Assembly: GCF_023115425.1 (NCBI RefSeq)
Contig: NZ_CP096032.1
Span: 496,001 to 560,000, forward strand
From: Synechococcus sp. A10-1-5-1
Lineage (GTDB): Bacteria > Cyanobacteriota > Cyanobacteriia > PCC-6307 > Cyanobiaceae
Direction: 5' to 3'
DNA: 64,000 bases
This document shows positions 1-9,357 of the stretch, in pieces (the stretch's first letter is position 1; the number at the start of each line of letters is the position of its first letter). The position numbers and the translations under genes were made by a program. The notes under the pieces were generated by a model that saw nothing but the letters and a program-made list of their open reading frames with translations, made no database searches and was not told the DNA's origin.

Positions 1-1
1 C

Positions 2-523
2 TTCCGCCACCTCGAGAAGAACCCCGACAGCAAGATCTTCCCGATCTTCAACTTCTTTGAGAACTGGTGCCAAGACGAGAACCGTCATGGTGACTTCTTT
101 GACGCCCTGATGAAGGCCCAGCCCAAGAGCGTCACGGGCCTGCGCGCCCGCCTCTGGTGCCGCTTCTTCCTACTGGCTGTGTTCGCCACGATGTACGTGC
201 GTGACGTGGCCCGTAAGGAGTTCTACGAAGCCCTCGGCCTCGACGCTCGCGAGTACGACAAGTACGTGATCGCCAAGACCAACGAGACCACCGCCCGGGT
301 CTTCCCCGTGGTGCTGAACGTCGACCATCCGAAGTTCTACACGCGTCTTGAGCGCCTGGTGCGCAACAACGACAAACTCAGTGCCGCCGATCAGGGCAAT
401 GCTCCGGCTCCGCTCAAGGCCCTCCGCAAGCTGCCCTACTGGGCTGCAAACGCCGGCGAAATGGCCAAGCTGTTCTTTATGAATCCCATTCGCAGCGAGA
501 ACTACCAAGCCGCCGTGCGCTGA
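2..523 (+). CDS. acsF: Mg-protoporphyrin IX monomethyl ester aerobic oxidative cyclase, C-terminal part
   Basis: Forms the isocyclic E ring of chlorophyll, converting Mg-protoporphyrin IX monomethyl ester to protochlorophyllide with O2 at a diiron site, at the thylakoid membrane. The frame is open from the window edge, so the 5' part lies outside; about 173 C-terminal residues are seen. The stretch [16 protein letters not shown] carries the second E-x-x-H type diiron motif (DENRHG) that defines AcsF/ChlE, followed by the family's conserved tail with [18 protein letters not shown] and NVDHPKFY. It ends in TGA and is followed by a terminator. Identity is secure from the motif and tail; only the missing N-terminus is unknown. 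Confidence 0.95.
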   Translation, partial: FRHLEKNPDSKIFPIFNFFENWCQDENRHGDFFDALMKAQPKSVTGLRARLWCRFFLLAVFATMYVRDVARKEFYEALGLDAREYDKYVIAKTNETTARVFPVVLNVDHPKFYTRLERLVRNNDKLSAADQGNAPAPLKALRKLPYWAANAGEMAKLFFMNPIRSENYQAAVR

Positions 524-559
524 TCCCTCCGTTCATCCGGAGTTCCCCCTCGGGGGAGA

Positions 560-590
560 GGCCCTGGTCGCTTCGGCCAGGGCCTTCTTG
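560..590 (+). terminator. Rho-independent-like terminator after acsF
   Basis: An 8-bp GC-rich perfect stem (560-567 with 577-584, GGCCCTGG/CCAGGGCC) closes a 9-base loop and is followed by a short T-rich tail (TTCTT). It lies 36 bases after the acsF stop and before tldD. The T tract is weak, so termination strength is uncertain. Confidence 0.7.
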
Positions 591-641
591 CTAGGACCGT
601 GATGGCCTGCAGCCGTCCATGCCCATCTGTCGACAACCCGC

Positions 642-2081
642 GTGATTGCCTCCATCCCGTCCCACGCAGAGCTGCTGCTCGGCCCCTTTGATCAGCGCTG
701 GAGTCCCCGCCTCGAGTCCCTGTTGGCGATGGGCAAAGCCGCCGGAGCTGATCTCGTTGAGATCTTTCTTGAACGGACCGACCACATCGGGGTTCTCGCT
801 GAACAGGACACGATCACCAGCGTCACTCCCGCCTTCGGCATGGGCGCAGGCATCCGCGTCTTCCGGGACCAGCGCGACGGCTTCGTCAGTACCAATGACC
901 TCAGCGAAGCCGGACTATCCACAGCGCTCACCCAGGCCCTGGGAATGTTGGGGCTGGATGTCCAAGGGGCAGGACTGAGCGGGTTTGAGGGTTTACCGGC
1001 CCTCAGGGACTTTGCCCTGGACAAAGGTCTCTGGCTCAGCAGCTGTCCCGAGCTAACCGAGACCACCCAGAAACTGCTCGAAGGAACGGCCCAGCTGCAG
1101 CAAAAAGGCAAGCATCTGCAGGCACGCCGGGGCAGCTACGCCCGGGACTGGCAGGAAGTGATGGTGGCCGCCAGTGACGGCACCTTTGGACGGGACATCC
1201 GCCTCCATCAATCCGTGGGCCTCAATGTCCTGGCCGCCGATGGTGATCACCGCGCCGGGGTGGGGCGTCGGTACGGCACCTCTGATCGCCCGGACAATCT
1301 TCGCCAGTGGGATGTGGCCCAGGCCGCCGATGAGGTCTGCACGAGCGCCGGAAACATGCTCTATGCGGACTACGTCGAAGCCGGCCAGATGCCGGCGGTG
1401 CTCGCCAATCGCTTCGGCGGCGTGATCTTCCACGAGGCCTGCGGGCACCTGCTGGAAACCACCCAGGTGGAGCGCGGCACCACACCCTTCGCCGAGAAAG
1501 TGGGTGAACCCATCGCCCACGAGGCCGTGACGGCTATCGACGAGGGGCTGACCGGTGGCGCCTTTGGCTCCCTGTCCATGGATGACGAGGGGCTGGAGGC
1601 GCAGCGCACGGTGCTGATCGAGAACGGCGTCCTTCAGCGTTTCTTGAGCGACAGGGCTGGCGAACTGCGCACGGGCCATGCACGGACCGGCAGCGGCCGT
1701 CGCCAGAGCCACACCTTTGCGGCCGCCAGCCGCATGCGGAACACCTACATCGCAGCAGGTCCCCATCAACCGGAGGACCTCATTGCCTCGGTGGATCGCG
1801 GCCTCTACTGCAAGTCCATGGGCGGCGGAAGCGTCGGCCCCACCGGTCAGTTCAACTTCGCGGTGGAAGAGGGCTACCTGATTGAGGACGGCAAGCTCAC
1901 CAAACCGGTGAAGGGCGCCACCTTGATCGGCGAAGCCAAGGAAGTGATGCCCCGCATCTCCATGTGCGCCAATGACCTGGAACTGGCCGCAGGCTTCTGC
2001 GGCTCCGTGAGCGGCAGCATCTTCGTGACCGTGGGGCAACCGCACATCAAGGTCGACTCCATCACCGTGGGGGGCCGCTGA
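642..2081 (+). CDS. tldD: TldD-family metalloprotease subunit
   Basis: 479 residues, the usual TldD size. TldD pairs with TldE to form a cytoplasmic zinc protease with a narrow entrance that trims unfolded or linear peptides; in other bacteria the pair matures peptide antibiotics such as microcin B17. The metal site is visible as HEACGH (H264, E265, H268), inside the conserved [13 protein letters not shown] block, and the C-terminal glycine-rich segment ([10 protein letters not shown]) is typical. The start is GTG at 642; no in-frame ATG lies upstream after the acsF terminator. The gene is one base from tldE and followed by fmt, so one transcript is likely. No dedicated peptide substrate gene is visible nearby. 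Confidence 0.93.
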   Translation: MIASIPSHAELLLGPFDQRWSPRLESLLAMGKAAGADLVEIFLERTDHIGVLAEQDTITSVTPAFGMGAGIRVFRDQRDGFVSTNDLSEAGLSTALTQALGMLGLDVQGAGLSGFEGLPALRDFALDKGLWLSSCPELTETTQKLLEGTAQLQQKGKHLQARRGSYARDWQEVMVAASDGTFGRDIRLHQSVGLNVLAADGDHRAGVGRRYGTSDRPDNLRQWDVAQAADEVCTSAGNMLYADYVEAGQMPAVLANRFGGVIFHEACGHLLETTQVERGTTPFAEKVGEPIAHEAVTAIDEGLTGGAFGSLSMDDEGLEAQRTVLIENGVLQRFLSDRAGELRTGHARTGSGRRQSHTFAAASRMRNTYIAAGPHQPEDLIASVDRGLYCKSMGGGSVGPTGQFNFAVEEGYLIEDGKLTKPVKGATLIGEAKEVMPRISMCANDLELAAGFCGSVSGSIFVTVGQPHIKVDSITVGGR

Positions 2082-2082
2082 A

Positions 2083-3456
2083 ATGAGCAACACCAACCAA
2101 ACCCTGAACGCCGAACAACTCCGGAGCCAACTGGAGGGAATCGCCAAGGAACACGGCATCCGTCAGTGGGACCTCGGAGCGGCCTGCAGCACGGACACCT
2201 CCGTCCAAGTCGACCGCGGGGAACCCAAGCAGCTCAAGGGAGCGCAGCGCAGCTCGATCACGATCCGCGTCTGGAACGGCGATGGCCTGGTGGGCACCAC
2301 CAGCACCTCCGATCTCTCCCCCAGCGGATTGGAACGCGCCCTCTCAGGAGCCCGAGACGCCGCTTCGTTCGGCAATGCCAGTGAGACCCCATCGTTCTCA
2401 CCCCTGGCAACGGCTCCCCTGACAAGCCTGGATCAACCCCTGCATCAGCCCCAGGGCATCCTCAAGCTGCTTGAGCAGCTGAAGGTCGCTGAACGGGATC
2501 TTCTGGGACGTCATCAGGCCATCAGCACCGTTCCTTACAACGGCCTGGCCGAGCGCAGCAGCGAGCGGATCTACCTCAACAGCGAGGGGGCCTGCCGCCA
2601 GCAGCAGATGACCACCGCCAGCATCTACCTCTATGCCCGAGCCGAGGAGAGCGGCCGCAAACCGCGCAGCTCCGGTGCCGTCCGTCTGGCCTACGGCGCC
2701 TCAGACCTCGACATCGCCGGCTGCATTGACGAGGCCGCCGAGCGAACCATCAGCCACCTGGATTACGCACCGGTGGAAACCGGTCGCTACACCTGTGTTC
2801 TCAGTCCAGAAGCCTTCCTTGATCTGGTCGGCGCCTTCAGCAACCTCTTCAACGCCCGCTCGGTGCTGGATGGAGTGAGCCTGAGCCAGAGGGACTCCAT
2901 CGGCCAAAGCCTGGCGGTGCCCTTCCTCTCGATCCACGACAACGGGCTGCACCCGGGCAACATCGGCGCCTCAAACTTCGACGGCGAGGGAACCCCCACC
3001 CGCAAGCTGGCCCTGCTGGAGGGCGGAGTGCTGAAGAACTTCCTGCACTCCGAAGCCACAGCGCGCGCCTTTGGCGTTGAACCCACCGGCCATGCCGGCT
3101 TGGGCGCCAAGGTCTCCGTCGGTCCCGATTGGTTTGAGATTGGCCCCACCCCTGGCAGCAACGGAGGGCAGAGCGGCTTAGATCGCTTCAAGGCCGATCA
3201 GCCGATCATTTGGATCGACTCCCTCTCCGCCCTGCATGCGGGCGTCAAGGCCAGTCAAGGGTCCTTCTCCCTCCCCTTCGATGGTTGGTTGATCCAAGGC
3301 GGGGAAGCCCGTTCGATCGAAGCGGCCACCGTGGCTGGCGATATCCGTCAGGTGCTCAACGCCATCGTCGGCTTCGAAGGCGAAGCCAAGGTGACACCCG
3401 ACGGGCTTTGCCCGATGGTCTGGGTGGAGGGGCTCTCGATCACCGGCGAGGCCTAA
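2083..3456 (+). CDS. tldE: TldE/PmbA-family protease partner subunit
   Basis: 457 residues, full length for PmbA/TldE. It is the non-catalytic partner of TldD: the same fold without the HExxH motif, as seen here. Conserved blocks include the central IGASNFDGEGTPT region and a C-terminal ...VAGDIRQVLNAIVGFEGE segment. ATG at 2083 starts one base after the tldD stop, so translational coupling and equal stoichiometry are expected. fmt starts 9 bases after its stop. Confidence 0.92.
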   Translation: MSNTNQTLNAEQLRSQLEGIAKEHGIRQWDLGAACSTDTSVQVDRGEPKQLKGAQRSSITIRVWNGDGLVGTTSTSDLSPSGLERALSGARDAASFGNASETPSFSPLATAPLTSLDQPLHQPQGILKLLEQLKVAERDLLGRHQAISTVPYNGLAERSSERIYLNSEGACRQQQMTTASIYLYARAEESGRKPRSSGAVRLAYGASDLDIAGCIDEAAERTISHLDYAPVETGRYTCVLSPEAFLDLVGAFSNLFNARSVLDGVSLSQRDSIGQSLAVPFLSIHDNGLHPGNIGASNFDGEGTPTRKLALLEGGVLKNFLHSEATARAFGVEPTGHAGLGAKVSVGPDWFEIGPTPGSNGGQSGLDRFKADQPIIWIDSLSALHAGVKASQGSFSLPFDGWLIQGGEARSIEAATVAGDIRQVLNAIVGFEGEAKVTPDGLCPMVWVEGLSITGEA

Positions 3457-3465
3457 ACGCAAGCG

Positions 3466-4497
3466 ATGCGGATCCTCTTCTGGGGTACTCCGGCCTATGC
3501 CGCCACCAGTCTCGATGCGCTGGTGGCAGCCGGACATCAACTCGTCGGGGTCGTCACCCAGCCGGACCGTCGGCGGGGGCGCGGCAAGGCGCTCGTGCCC
3601 TCACCTGTGAAGGCCCGGGCCACTGAACTCAAGATTCCCGTCTTCACCCCGGAGCGAATTCGAAGGGATCCCGAATGCCAACGGCAGCTGGCCGAGCTGG
3701 GGGCTGATGTCTACATCGTGGTCGCCTTCGGCCAGATCCTTCCGCCGGAGGTGCTGCAGCAACCGCCCCTGGGCTGCTGGAACGGCCATGGATCCCTGCT
3801 CCCCCGCTGGCGCGGCGCCGGTCCAATTCAGTGGTCTCTGATCGAAGGCGACGCACAAACGGGGGTCGGGATCATGGCGATGGAGGAGGGACTCGATACC
3901 GGACCGGTGCTGCTTGAACGCGCCATCCCGATCGGTCTACTGGAGAACGCCCACCAACTGGCCGAACGGCTGGCACGGCTCACCGGAGAGCTTTTGGTGG
4001 AAGCTCTACCCCTGATCGAGGCAGCTGGCGCGGGACCTGAACAGGTCCGATTGGAGCGCTTAGGGGTTCGCAGCCAACCGGACGAGGGAATGACCTACGC
4101 CCGGATGCTTGTGAAAGAGGACTTCCAGCTGGATTGGACGGCTTCGTCCCTGGAGATCCACCGCAAGGTGATGGGGCTCTATCCCGGTGCAGCCAGCAGC
4201 TGGAAGGGCAAACGCCTCAAGGTGCTCTCCAGTGAACCCCTGATCAAGCGTCGATCTGGGGAACTGAGCCCGGAAGCCTCAGCATTGGCCGAGCGCTGGG
4301 GGCTCAACCCAGGAGAGACCTCGACCCACACACCCGGAACCGTGCTGGAGTGCGTCGAGGCCACTGGCCTGGTGGTGGCCAGCTCGGGCTGTCCCCTCCT
4401 GATTCGAGAAGCCCAGCTGGAAGGGAAAAGTGCCAGTCAGGGAACCCAGCTGCTCCAGCAACTCGGGGCGGTCCCCGGCGATCGCCTCGGCGACTAG
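3466..4497 (+). CDS. fmt: Methionyl-tRNA formyltransferase
   Basis: 343 residues. Transfers a formyl group from 10-formyl-THF to the amino group of Met-tRNAfMet to make the initiator tRNA. The N-terminal Rossmann-like domain begins RILFWGTP, and the catalytic triad is at the positions numbered as in E. coli Fmt: N106, H108 and D144, within NGHGSLLPRWRGAGPIQ and EEGLDTG. A C-terminal OB-like tRNA-binding domain follows (about 215-343). ATG 3466 is 9 bases after tldE. The last 4 bases overlap the stop of the convergent J-domain gene. Confidence 0.96.
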   Translation: MRILFWGTPAYAATSLDALVAAGHQLVGVVTQPDRRRGRGKALVPSPVKARATELKIPVFTPERIRRDPECQRQLAELGADVYIVVAFGQILPPEVLQQPPLGCWNGHGSLLPRWRGAGPIQWSLIEGDAQTGVGIMAMEEGLDTGPVLLERAIPIGLLENAHQLAERLARLTGELLVEALPLIEAAGAGPEQVRLERLGVRSQPDEGMTYARMLVKEDFQLDWTASSLEIHRKVMGLYPGAASSWKGKRLKVLSSEPLIKRRSGELSPEASALAERWGLNPGETSTHTPGTVLECVEATGLVVASSGCPLLIREAQLEGKSASQGTQLLQQLGAVPGDRLGD

Positions 4498-5279
4498 GCA
4501 ACAAGGAACTGATAGGCATCGTTGACCCGCCGAAACGCTTCAGCCGTTCCGCCCACATCTGGATGGTGCTGTTTCACCAACCGGCGATGGGCCTGCTTAA
4601 TCGCCTGCCTGGACGCCCCCCACTCCAACCCCAAGACCTGAAGAGCCGCCACCGTTCGGGCATCACGGCCACGAGGATCGGCTGAGCTCCCCGTCTTGCT
4701 CTGGCGATCCGTGTGGCGCTGATCACTGCGGGTCCTGCGATCTCCACCCCTGCTCTGACCCTGCCGCTGACGCAGCTCCAGGACGACACGCTGGGGATCG
4801 TCATCGAGCCACTCGATCGCGCTGACGCCATAGAGGGCAAAAGCCGCCAATACGGCACAGCGCCTCTTGTTGACAGGGCTTGGGATCGCCGCGAACAGGT
4901 CCCGGCCAAGTCCGGGCACCAGGTGATCCAGGCGCTGCTGCAGCGTCAGCTGCGGCAGAAAACTGCTGCGGTTCAGCTGCTCAATGAGCTGCTCCAATCC
5001 CGCCAGGCGCAAAACAGCCCAGCCCTTCTGCTCCGCCAGGGCCACTCCCCAACGCTCCACCTGGGCAGCACACACAAGCGGGTCGGGCTCTGCGGGTTCC
5101 TGCCATCGCCAGCGCTGCCGGCTCGGTTCAGGCCTTTGGCGGAGCGACTCCAACTGCCTGCGCAGCTGACGCACCTCCCGCCTCAGGGCCTCGTTCTCTT
5201 GGAGCAGCGCATCGACGTTGCTGGTGACCCGCTGCTGGGGCCGAGGCTCTGCGGACCAGCGCCTGGGATCAAATCCCAC
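4494..5279 (-). CDS. J-domain protein with N-terminal coiled coil
   Basis: 261 residues. The C-terminal 55 residues form a J domain: LGLEWGASRQAIKQAHRRL, then the HPD tripeptide at 239-241 and the terminal helix AFRRVNDAYQFL. J domains stimulate the ATPase of DnaK-type Hsp70s. The N-terminus has a short predicted coiled coil (about 23-50, ALLQENEALRREVRQLRRQ), and the centre has a helical region then a charged, low-complexity linker (about 170-205). There is no G/F region or zinc finger, so it is a type III (specialised) J protein, client unknown. The start is GTG at 5279. It is last in the operon, 6 bases after the DEAD-box helicase. Confidence 0.8.
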   Translation of the reverse strand: MGFDPRRWSAEPRPQQRVTSNVDALLQENEALRREVRQLRRQLESLRQRPEPSRQRWRWQEPAEPDPLVCAAQVERWGVALAEQKGWAVLRLAGLEQLIEQLNRSSFLPQLTLQQRLDHLVPGLGRDLFAAIPSPVNKRRCAVLAAFALYGVSAIEWLDDDPQRVVLELRQRQGQSRGGDRRTRSDQRHTDRQSKTGSSADPRGRDARTVAALQVLGLEWGASRQAIKQAHRRLVKQHHPDVGGTAEAFRRVNDAYQFLVA

Positions 5280-5285
5280 TCAAGA

Positions 5286-6713
5286 TCAGCCGCGGCGCGA
5301 GGACGAGCGTGCCGCTGGGCGCCCTCCGCGGCTTGCACCACTCCGCCCCCCTCCAGGACGTCCTGAGGAAGGGCCACGACTGGACCCACCGCGATTGGAG
5401 CGGCCGCGCCCACCACTGAGATCCAAGGGAGGTGCCGAGAGCACCGTGGGCTCAAAGCCCGGGATCTCCTGCTTCGGCAATTTCTTACCCGTGAGCCGTT
5501 CAATCGCCCGCAACAGCTCGTGCTCCTCAGCGGCCACCAAGGAAACGGCATGGCCACTGTGGCCAGCCCGGCCTGTGCGGCCGATGCGGTGGACGTAATC
5601 CTCTGCCTGGTTCGGCAGATCGAGGTTCACCACATGGGGGAGCTGGTGAATATCGATGCCGCGGGCGGCGATGTCGGTGGCCACCAAAACCCGCAACTCG
5701 CCGCTCTTAAAGCCAGCCAGGGCACGGGTGCGGGCCCCTTGGCTCTTGTTGCCATGGATCGCGGCAGCCGCCATGCCCTCAGCACTCAAGCGTTCGGCAA
5801 CGCGATTGGCTCCATGCTTCGTGCGGGAGAAGACCAGCACCTGCTGCCAGTCATTGCTGGCAATCAGGTGGCAGAGCAGATCAGCCTTACGCCCCATATC
5901 GCAGGGGTGAAGGATGTGCTCGACCGTGGTCGCCGTTCGGTTCTCAGGGGTGACCTGAAGTTGGACGGGCTCATGCAGCAGGCCCGTTGCCAGCCTGCGA
6001 ATCGAGGATTCGAAGGTGGCGGAGAACAGCAGGTTTTGGCGCTTGGGGGGGAGCAAGCGCAGAATTTTTTGAATGTCGCGGATGAAGCCCATGTCGAGCA
6101 TCCGATCGGCTTCATCGAGCACCAGGATTTCGACGCGATCGAGGCTGATCGCCCCCTGCTGCACCAAATCCATCAAGCGGCCAGGCGTCGCCACCAGCAC
6201 ATCGGCTCCGGCCTGCAGGCGCGTGATCTGGGGATTGATCTTCACCCCGCCAAAGACCACATCGGAACGCAGGTCCAGGTTTCTCGAGTAGGCCTTGACG
6301 TTGTCGGCCACCTGAGCCGCCAGCTCGCGAGTTGGGGTCAGGACCAAAGCCCGGACAATCCGTCCCCGGGCATGGGGACCATGGCGCAGCCGCTCCAGCA
6401 TCGGCAGGGTGAACCCAGCGGTTTTGCCCGTGCCGGTTTGGGCAGCCGCCATCACATCCCGACCCGCCAACACAGCCGGGATGCACTGCTGCTGAATCGA
6501 TGAGGGCTGGCTGTAGCCCTTTTGCAGCACGGCCTCAACGATCGGCCGACCCAGCCCGAGCGCCGTAAAGGGGGACGCCGCTAGCTGCTCCTCATCCACA
6601 GGCGGCAGGGCCACGGCAGCCTCCACCGCGGCAGCGCCTGCCGTAGGCAACCGCTTCACCGGAGCCGGCCGGCTCCGACGCCGGGGAGAACGATCGGGGG
6701 AGGAGATAAGCAA
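5286..6713 (-). CDS. DEAD-box ATP-dependent RNA helicase
   Basis: 475 residues. It unwinds short RNA duplexes, with likely roles in ribosome assembly, mRNA decay or cold response. Motifs in order: Q motif (F49, Q75), AQTGTGKT (motif I, 91-98), PTREL (127-131), DEAD at 200-203, SAT, and [10 protein letters not shown] (motif VI). A C-terminal tail of about 45 residues rich in R, G and S ([11 protein letters not shown]) is a typical non-specific RNA-binding extension. The frame opens with TTG at 6713 and I see no ATG near it, so the start is uncertain by some tens of residues. It is 25 bases after the upstream gene of the same operon. Confidence 0.93.
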   Translation of the reverse strand: MLISSPDRSPRRRSRPAPVKRLPTAGAAAVEAAVALPPVDEEQLAASPFTALGLGRPIVEAVLQKGYSQPSSIQQQCIPAVLAGRDVMAAAQTGTGKTAGFTLPMLERLRHGPHARGRIVRALVLTPTRELAAQVADNVKAYSRNLDLRSDVVFGGVKINPQITRLQAGADVLVATPGRLMDLVQQGAISLDRVEILVLDEADRMLDMGFIRDIQKILRLLPPKRQNLLFSATFESSIRRLATGLLHEPVQLQVTPENRTATTVEHILHPCDMGRKADLLCHLIASNDWQQVLVFSRTKHGANRVAERLSAEGMAAAAIHGNKSQGARTRALAGFKSGELRVLVATDIAARGIDIHQLPHVVNLDLPNQAEDYVHRIGRTGRAGHSGHAVSLVAAEEHELLRAIERLTGKKLPKQEIPGFEPTVLSAPPLDLSGGRGRSNRGGSSRGPSSGRPGGGRSGASRGGRPAARSSSRRG

Positions 6714-6738
6714 ACCTCACGAAGCTTCACCCTACGGC

Positions 6739-7386
6739 TCAGGACTCGGTGTACAGCTGCCTGGCCTGCTCGAGGCTGAGCTGCACCTCCGCATCACTGA
6801 GAACCGAGGCTTCCGGCCAGTGCTGATCCAGCCATTGGCGGAGCGGCGGAAGTTCCTGCAGGAAAAAGCTCTCCTGGGCTGCCAGGACCCGAAATTTCAA
6901 GAACTCCAGCAGGCGAGCCCGCAAGCGGGCGACCGCAATCAACTGGCAACGGGCAGGATCCACAGCCAACTCCAGGGCTGAGCCAGCCGTCAGCTCTGGC
7001 AGCCACGGTGCCAACAGCTCCAGGCGGCCGTCCCGTTGGAAATGGCGGACCTTGGTCTCGGGATGGGGGTAATAAATCCAACCCTCGAGCTGCTCGCCTG
7101 AGCCCTGGCGGAGGAGAACACGCCAGAAGGAAAAGGTCTCTGGCGGATGCAGTGGCGTCCACTCCAACTGCTCAAAACACCAGTCGGGCTGACGCAACGC
7201 CCAGCGACAGCCAGGGAAATCAAGATTGATCGTCCCCTGGACGCAACCGGAGAGGTCCAATCCCCCCTGCAGAAAGAAAGGAGACTGCAGGGCAATGGTG
7301 CCGGCGGGATAGGGGCTGTCGCTCGACGATCCCGAAGCCACCCCATGGCCAGCGGCCACGATTCCCCGGTGCCAGGTCCAGTCCAT
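6739..7386 (-). CDS. Conserved hypothetical protein, unknown function
   Basis: 215 residues from ATG 7386, which overlaps the DUF6464 stop by one base (TGATG), implying translational coupling. There is no signal peptide or membrane segment. The N-terminal half, with GTIALQ...GGLDLSGCVQGTINLDFPG and later WIYYPHPETK, loosely recalls the beta-barrel of CTP-dependent riboflavin kinases (G-T-x-N motif). That is a weak resemblance by eye, not an assignment. The C-terminal half is helical and rich in L and Q. It lies inside the TerC/DUF6464/helicase/J-protein operon, which gives no clear functional clue. Confidence 0.7.
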   Translation of the reverse strand: MDWTWHRGIVAAGHGVASGSSSDSPYPAGTIALQSPFFLQGGLDLSGCVQGTINLDFPGCRWALRQPDWCFEQLEWTPLHPPETFSFWRVLLRQGSGEQLEGWIYYPHPETKVRHFQRDGRLELLAPWLPELTAGSALELAVDPARCQLIAVARLRARLLEFLKFRVLAAQESFFLQELPPLRQWLDQHWPEASVLSDAEVQLSLEQARQLYTES

Positions 7387-7733
7387 CAACTCTCGCTGCG
7401 CAAACTGTGGTGAGCGCAGCGCTCACAGGGACCTGCAGGCAAAACCGCGCAACGAAGCAGCGGAGAGCGGGCATTGAAGTGACAACTGGGGTCCCCAATC
7501 ACCCAGCGCCCCTGCCACCACCGGGCATCCACCGGGCGACGTTGAGCCTTGACCTGAAGGGCGATCGAGCTGAGCTCATAGCGGCCGTCCCGCAGCTGAT
7601 AGCGGTGATGGCGCTGCAGCACCAGATAACTCCGTTCAGGCAGCTCCAGCCAGCGCCCGGGATGGGGCACATCCTCCAGTTCGAGTCGATCGATCAGTTG
7701 GTTACTGCCGGCCTGACGCAGTTCAACGCGCAT
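7386..7733 (-). CDS. DUF6464-like cyanobacterial protein
   Basis: 115 residues. It matches my memory of a short cyanobacterial family (DUF6464): VIDRLELEDVPHPGRWLEL-type start, YLVLQRHHRYQL, then GRWVIGDPSCHFNARSPLLRCAV and a terminal GPCERC. Four cysteines (in DPSCHF, LLRCAV and CERC) suggest a metal site, but this is untested. It is 5 bases downstream of the TerC gene and overlaps the next gene by one base, so it is an internal operon gene. Function unknown. Confidence 0.75.
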   Translation of the reverse strand: MRVELRQAGSNQLIDRLELEDVPHPGRWLELPERSYLVLQRHHRYQLRDGRYELSSIALQVKAQRRPVDARWWQGRWVIGDPSCHFNARSPLLRCAVLPAGPCERCAHHSLRSES

Positions 7734-7738
7734 CGGCC

Positions 7739-8482
7739 TTAACCCTCCGCTTCCTCAGCCAAGGGCTCGCTGTTGCGCTTGGAGAACCCCCAAGCGAACA
7801 GCAGGGCCACGATCCCAAGCAGCCCCCATTCAGGAGGAACGAATTGGGGCGCAGAAAGGCGAAGGAGCAAGCGGATGCCCACCAGACCGACCGCCAGATA
7901 GCCCGCTGATTCGAGATGGCGGTAGACCTCGAGCCAACGGATAAAGAGCCCGGAGGTCAGCCGCAGGGCCACCACCCCCAAGACCCCACCGGTCATAACC
8001 AACAACAGGTTGTCGCTGACGGCCACCGCGGCAGCAACGCTGTCGAGCGAGAAGGCCAAGTCCGTCAACGCCAGGGTGACCACCACCCCCGAGAGCCCCT
8101 TCTGGGCCACCTCTGCGCTGGGGTCATCACCTTGGCCCTGCTCCTCCTCCACCTGAGAGTCACCCGGCCTCAAGTTGGTGACACAAAGCCACAGGAGATA
8201 GCCCGCCGCCAGCATCTGCAGCGGCCAGAAGTCCAGGACCCACCGGGCCGCCGCGATCAACACCAAGCGGAACACCAGAGCAAGCCCCAGGCCAAGGTTC
8301 AGGGCCTGGGCTTGCAGTTTCGGGTCATGCAGCCGGCGAGAGATCGCCGCCAGGGCAATCGCGTTGTCAGCCGAGAGGACCGCCTCGAGGGCCACCAGCA
8401 GCGGCAAGAGCAGCAGCAACTCCCCCCACTGATCGGCCGCTTGGATCAGGGGTGAGAGGGATGGAATTGACTCCGCTTCCAT
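7739..8482 (-). CDS. TerC-family integral membrane protein
   Basis: 247 residues with about seven hydrophobic segments. The N-terminal ALEAVLSADNAIALAA block and a matching second half with LTDLAFSLDSVAAAVAV are the two acidic membrane motifs (SADN and SLDS) of TerC proteins. Family members are linked to metal handling: manganese export or metalation in bacteria and thylakoid biogenesis in plants. An acidic loop of about 20 residues (QVEEEQGQGDDPSAE) separates the halves. It is the first gene of the minus-strand operon; the 62 bases to the divergent neighbour probably hold the promoter. Confidence 0.9.
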   Translation of the reverse strand: MEAESIPSLSPLIQAADQWGELLLLLPLLVALEAVLSADNAIALAAISRRLHDPKLQAQALNLGLGLALVFRLVLIAAARWVLDFWPLQMLAAGYLLWLCVTNLRPGDSQVEEEQGQGDDPSAEVAQKGLSGVVVTLALTDLAFSLDSVAAAVAVSDNLLLVMTGGVLGVVALRLTSGLFIRWLEVYRHLESAGYLAVGLVGIRLLLRLSAPQFVPPEWGLLGIVALLFAWGFSKRNSEPLAEEAEG

Positions 8483-8544
8483 TCAGTTGCTGCAGAGGAT
8501 TCCAAGGCCAGCCAGTGTAGAAACGCGGAACCGAGATCCAGAGC

Positions 8545-9357
8545 ATGGAGAGCAGCCTGTCCTTTCGGGCGCGTCTGGTGCACGCCGAGGCCGGCAAGCG
8601 CGTGGTTCAGCTCAGCGCCTGGCAGGGTTCCAGCTGCCTGGGCAGTGCCCTGGGGGAAGCGGAGAGTGCCGAGCTCGCGGAGGAGAGAGCCCTTGAGAGG
8701 CTGCAAGCTCGCCTGAATCAACCCCCTGCCCAGCAGCACCAGCCTCCGAATCCGCCACCGCAGCCCGAGGCCCCCGTGCGGCACCCCGTCGTGCGGCGCC
8801 CCCCTGCTGAGGACTCAGCCGAACCGATCCAGGCGCAAGCTCCAACTGCTGAGACGATTCAGCCGAGCCTGCCCCAGGCACAATCCCAACCCGAAGCGCC
8901 TGCTGTTACCGCTGAACCGCAGGAACCCGCCGCGGACCCTGAGGACTGGAGCGACGAACTCGCTGAAATCGACATCCAGCTCAAACGACTGGGGTGGGAC
9001 AGGAACCAAGAGGGGACCTATCTGCAGCGGGCCTTCGGCCACCCCAGCCGCAACCGAATCACCAACTACACCGACCTGGCGGCCTATGTCCGCAGCCTGA
9101 GGGACCTCAAGCCCAGCACTGACCCAGCCGCAGCCTCGATTCCCCTGCGGCGGCGCGATCTACTTAGCCAAAGCGATGACTTGCTCGCTGCCTTGCAGTG
9201 GGATGCCAACCGCGGCCGGCAGGCCCTTGAGCAGCAGTTCAAACTCAGCAGCCGTCAGCAATTGAGTGACGAGCAGCTGTTGGAGTTCAACATGCAGCTG
9301 GAAACCACCCTCATTGGCTCCGGCAGTGGCGAGCCAGCAGCTCCCACCCCAGGTTGA
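8545..9357 (+). CDS. Hypothetical protein with proline/glutamine-rich linker
   Basis: 270 residues, three parts: an N-terminal globular piece (1-58, with RVVQLSAWQGSSCLGSALGEAESAELAEERAL), a P/Q/A-rich disordered linker (about 58-145), and a C-terminal helical domain containing LAEIDIQLKRLGWDRNQEGTYLQRAFGHPSRNRIT and DLAAYVRSL. I recognise it only as a protein of picocyanobacteria with no known function. No signal peptide. Its last 47 bases overlap the convergent HExxH gene. Confidence 0.7.
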   Translation: MESSLSFRARLVHAEAGKRVVQLSAWQGSSCLGSALGEAESAELAEERALERLQARLNQPPAQQHQPPNPPPQPEAPVRHPVVRRPPAEDSAEPIQAQAPTAETIQPSLPQAQSQPEAPAVTAEPQEPAADPEDWSDELAEIDIQLKRLGWDRNQEGTYLQRAFGHPSRNRITNYTDLAAYVRSLRDLKPSTDPAAASIPLRRRDLLSQSDDLLAALQWDANRGRQALEQQFKLSSRQQLSDEQLLEFNMQLETTLIGSGSGEPAAPTPG

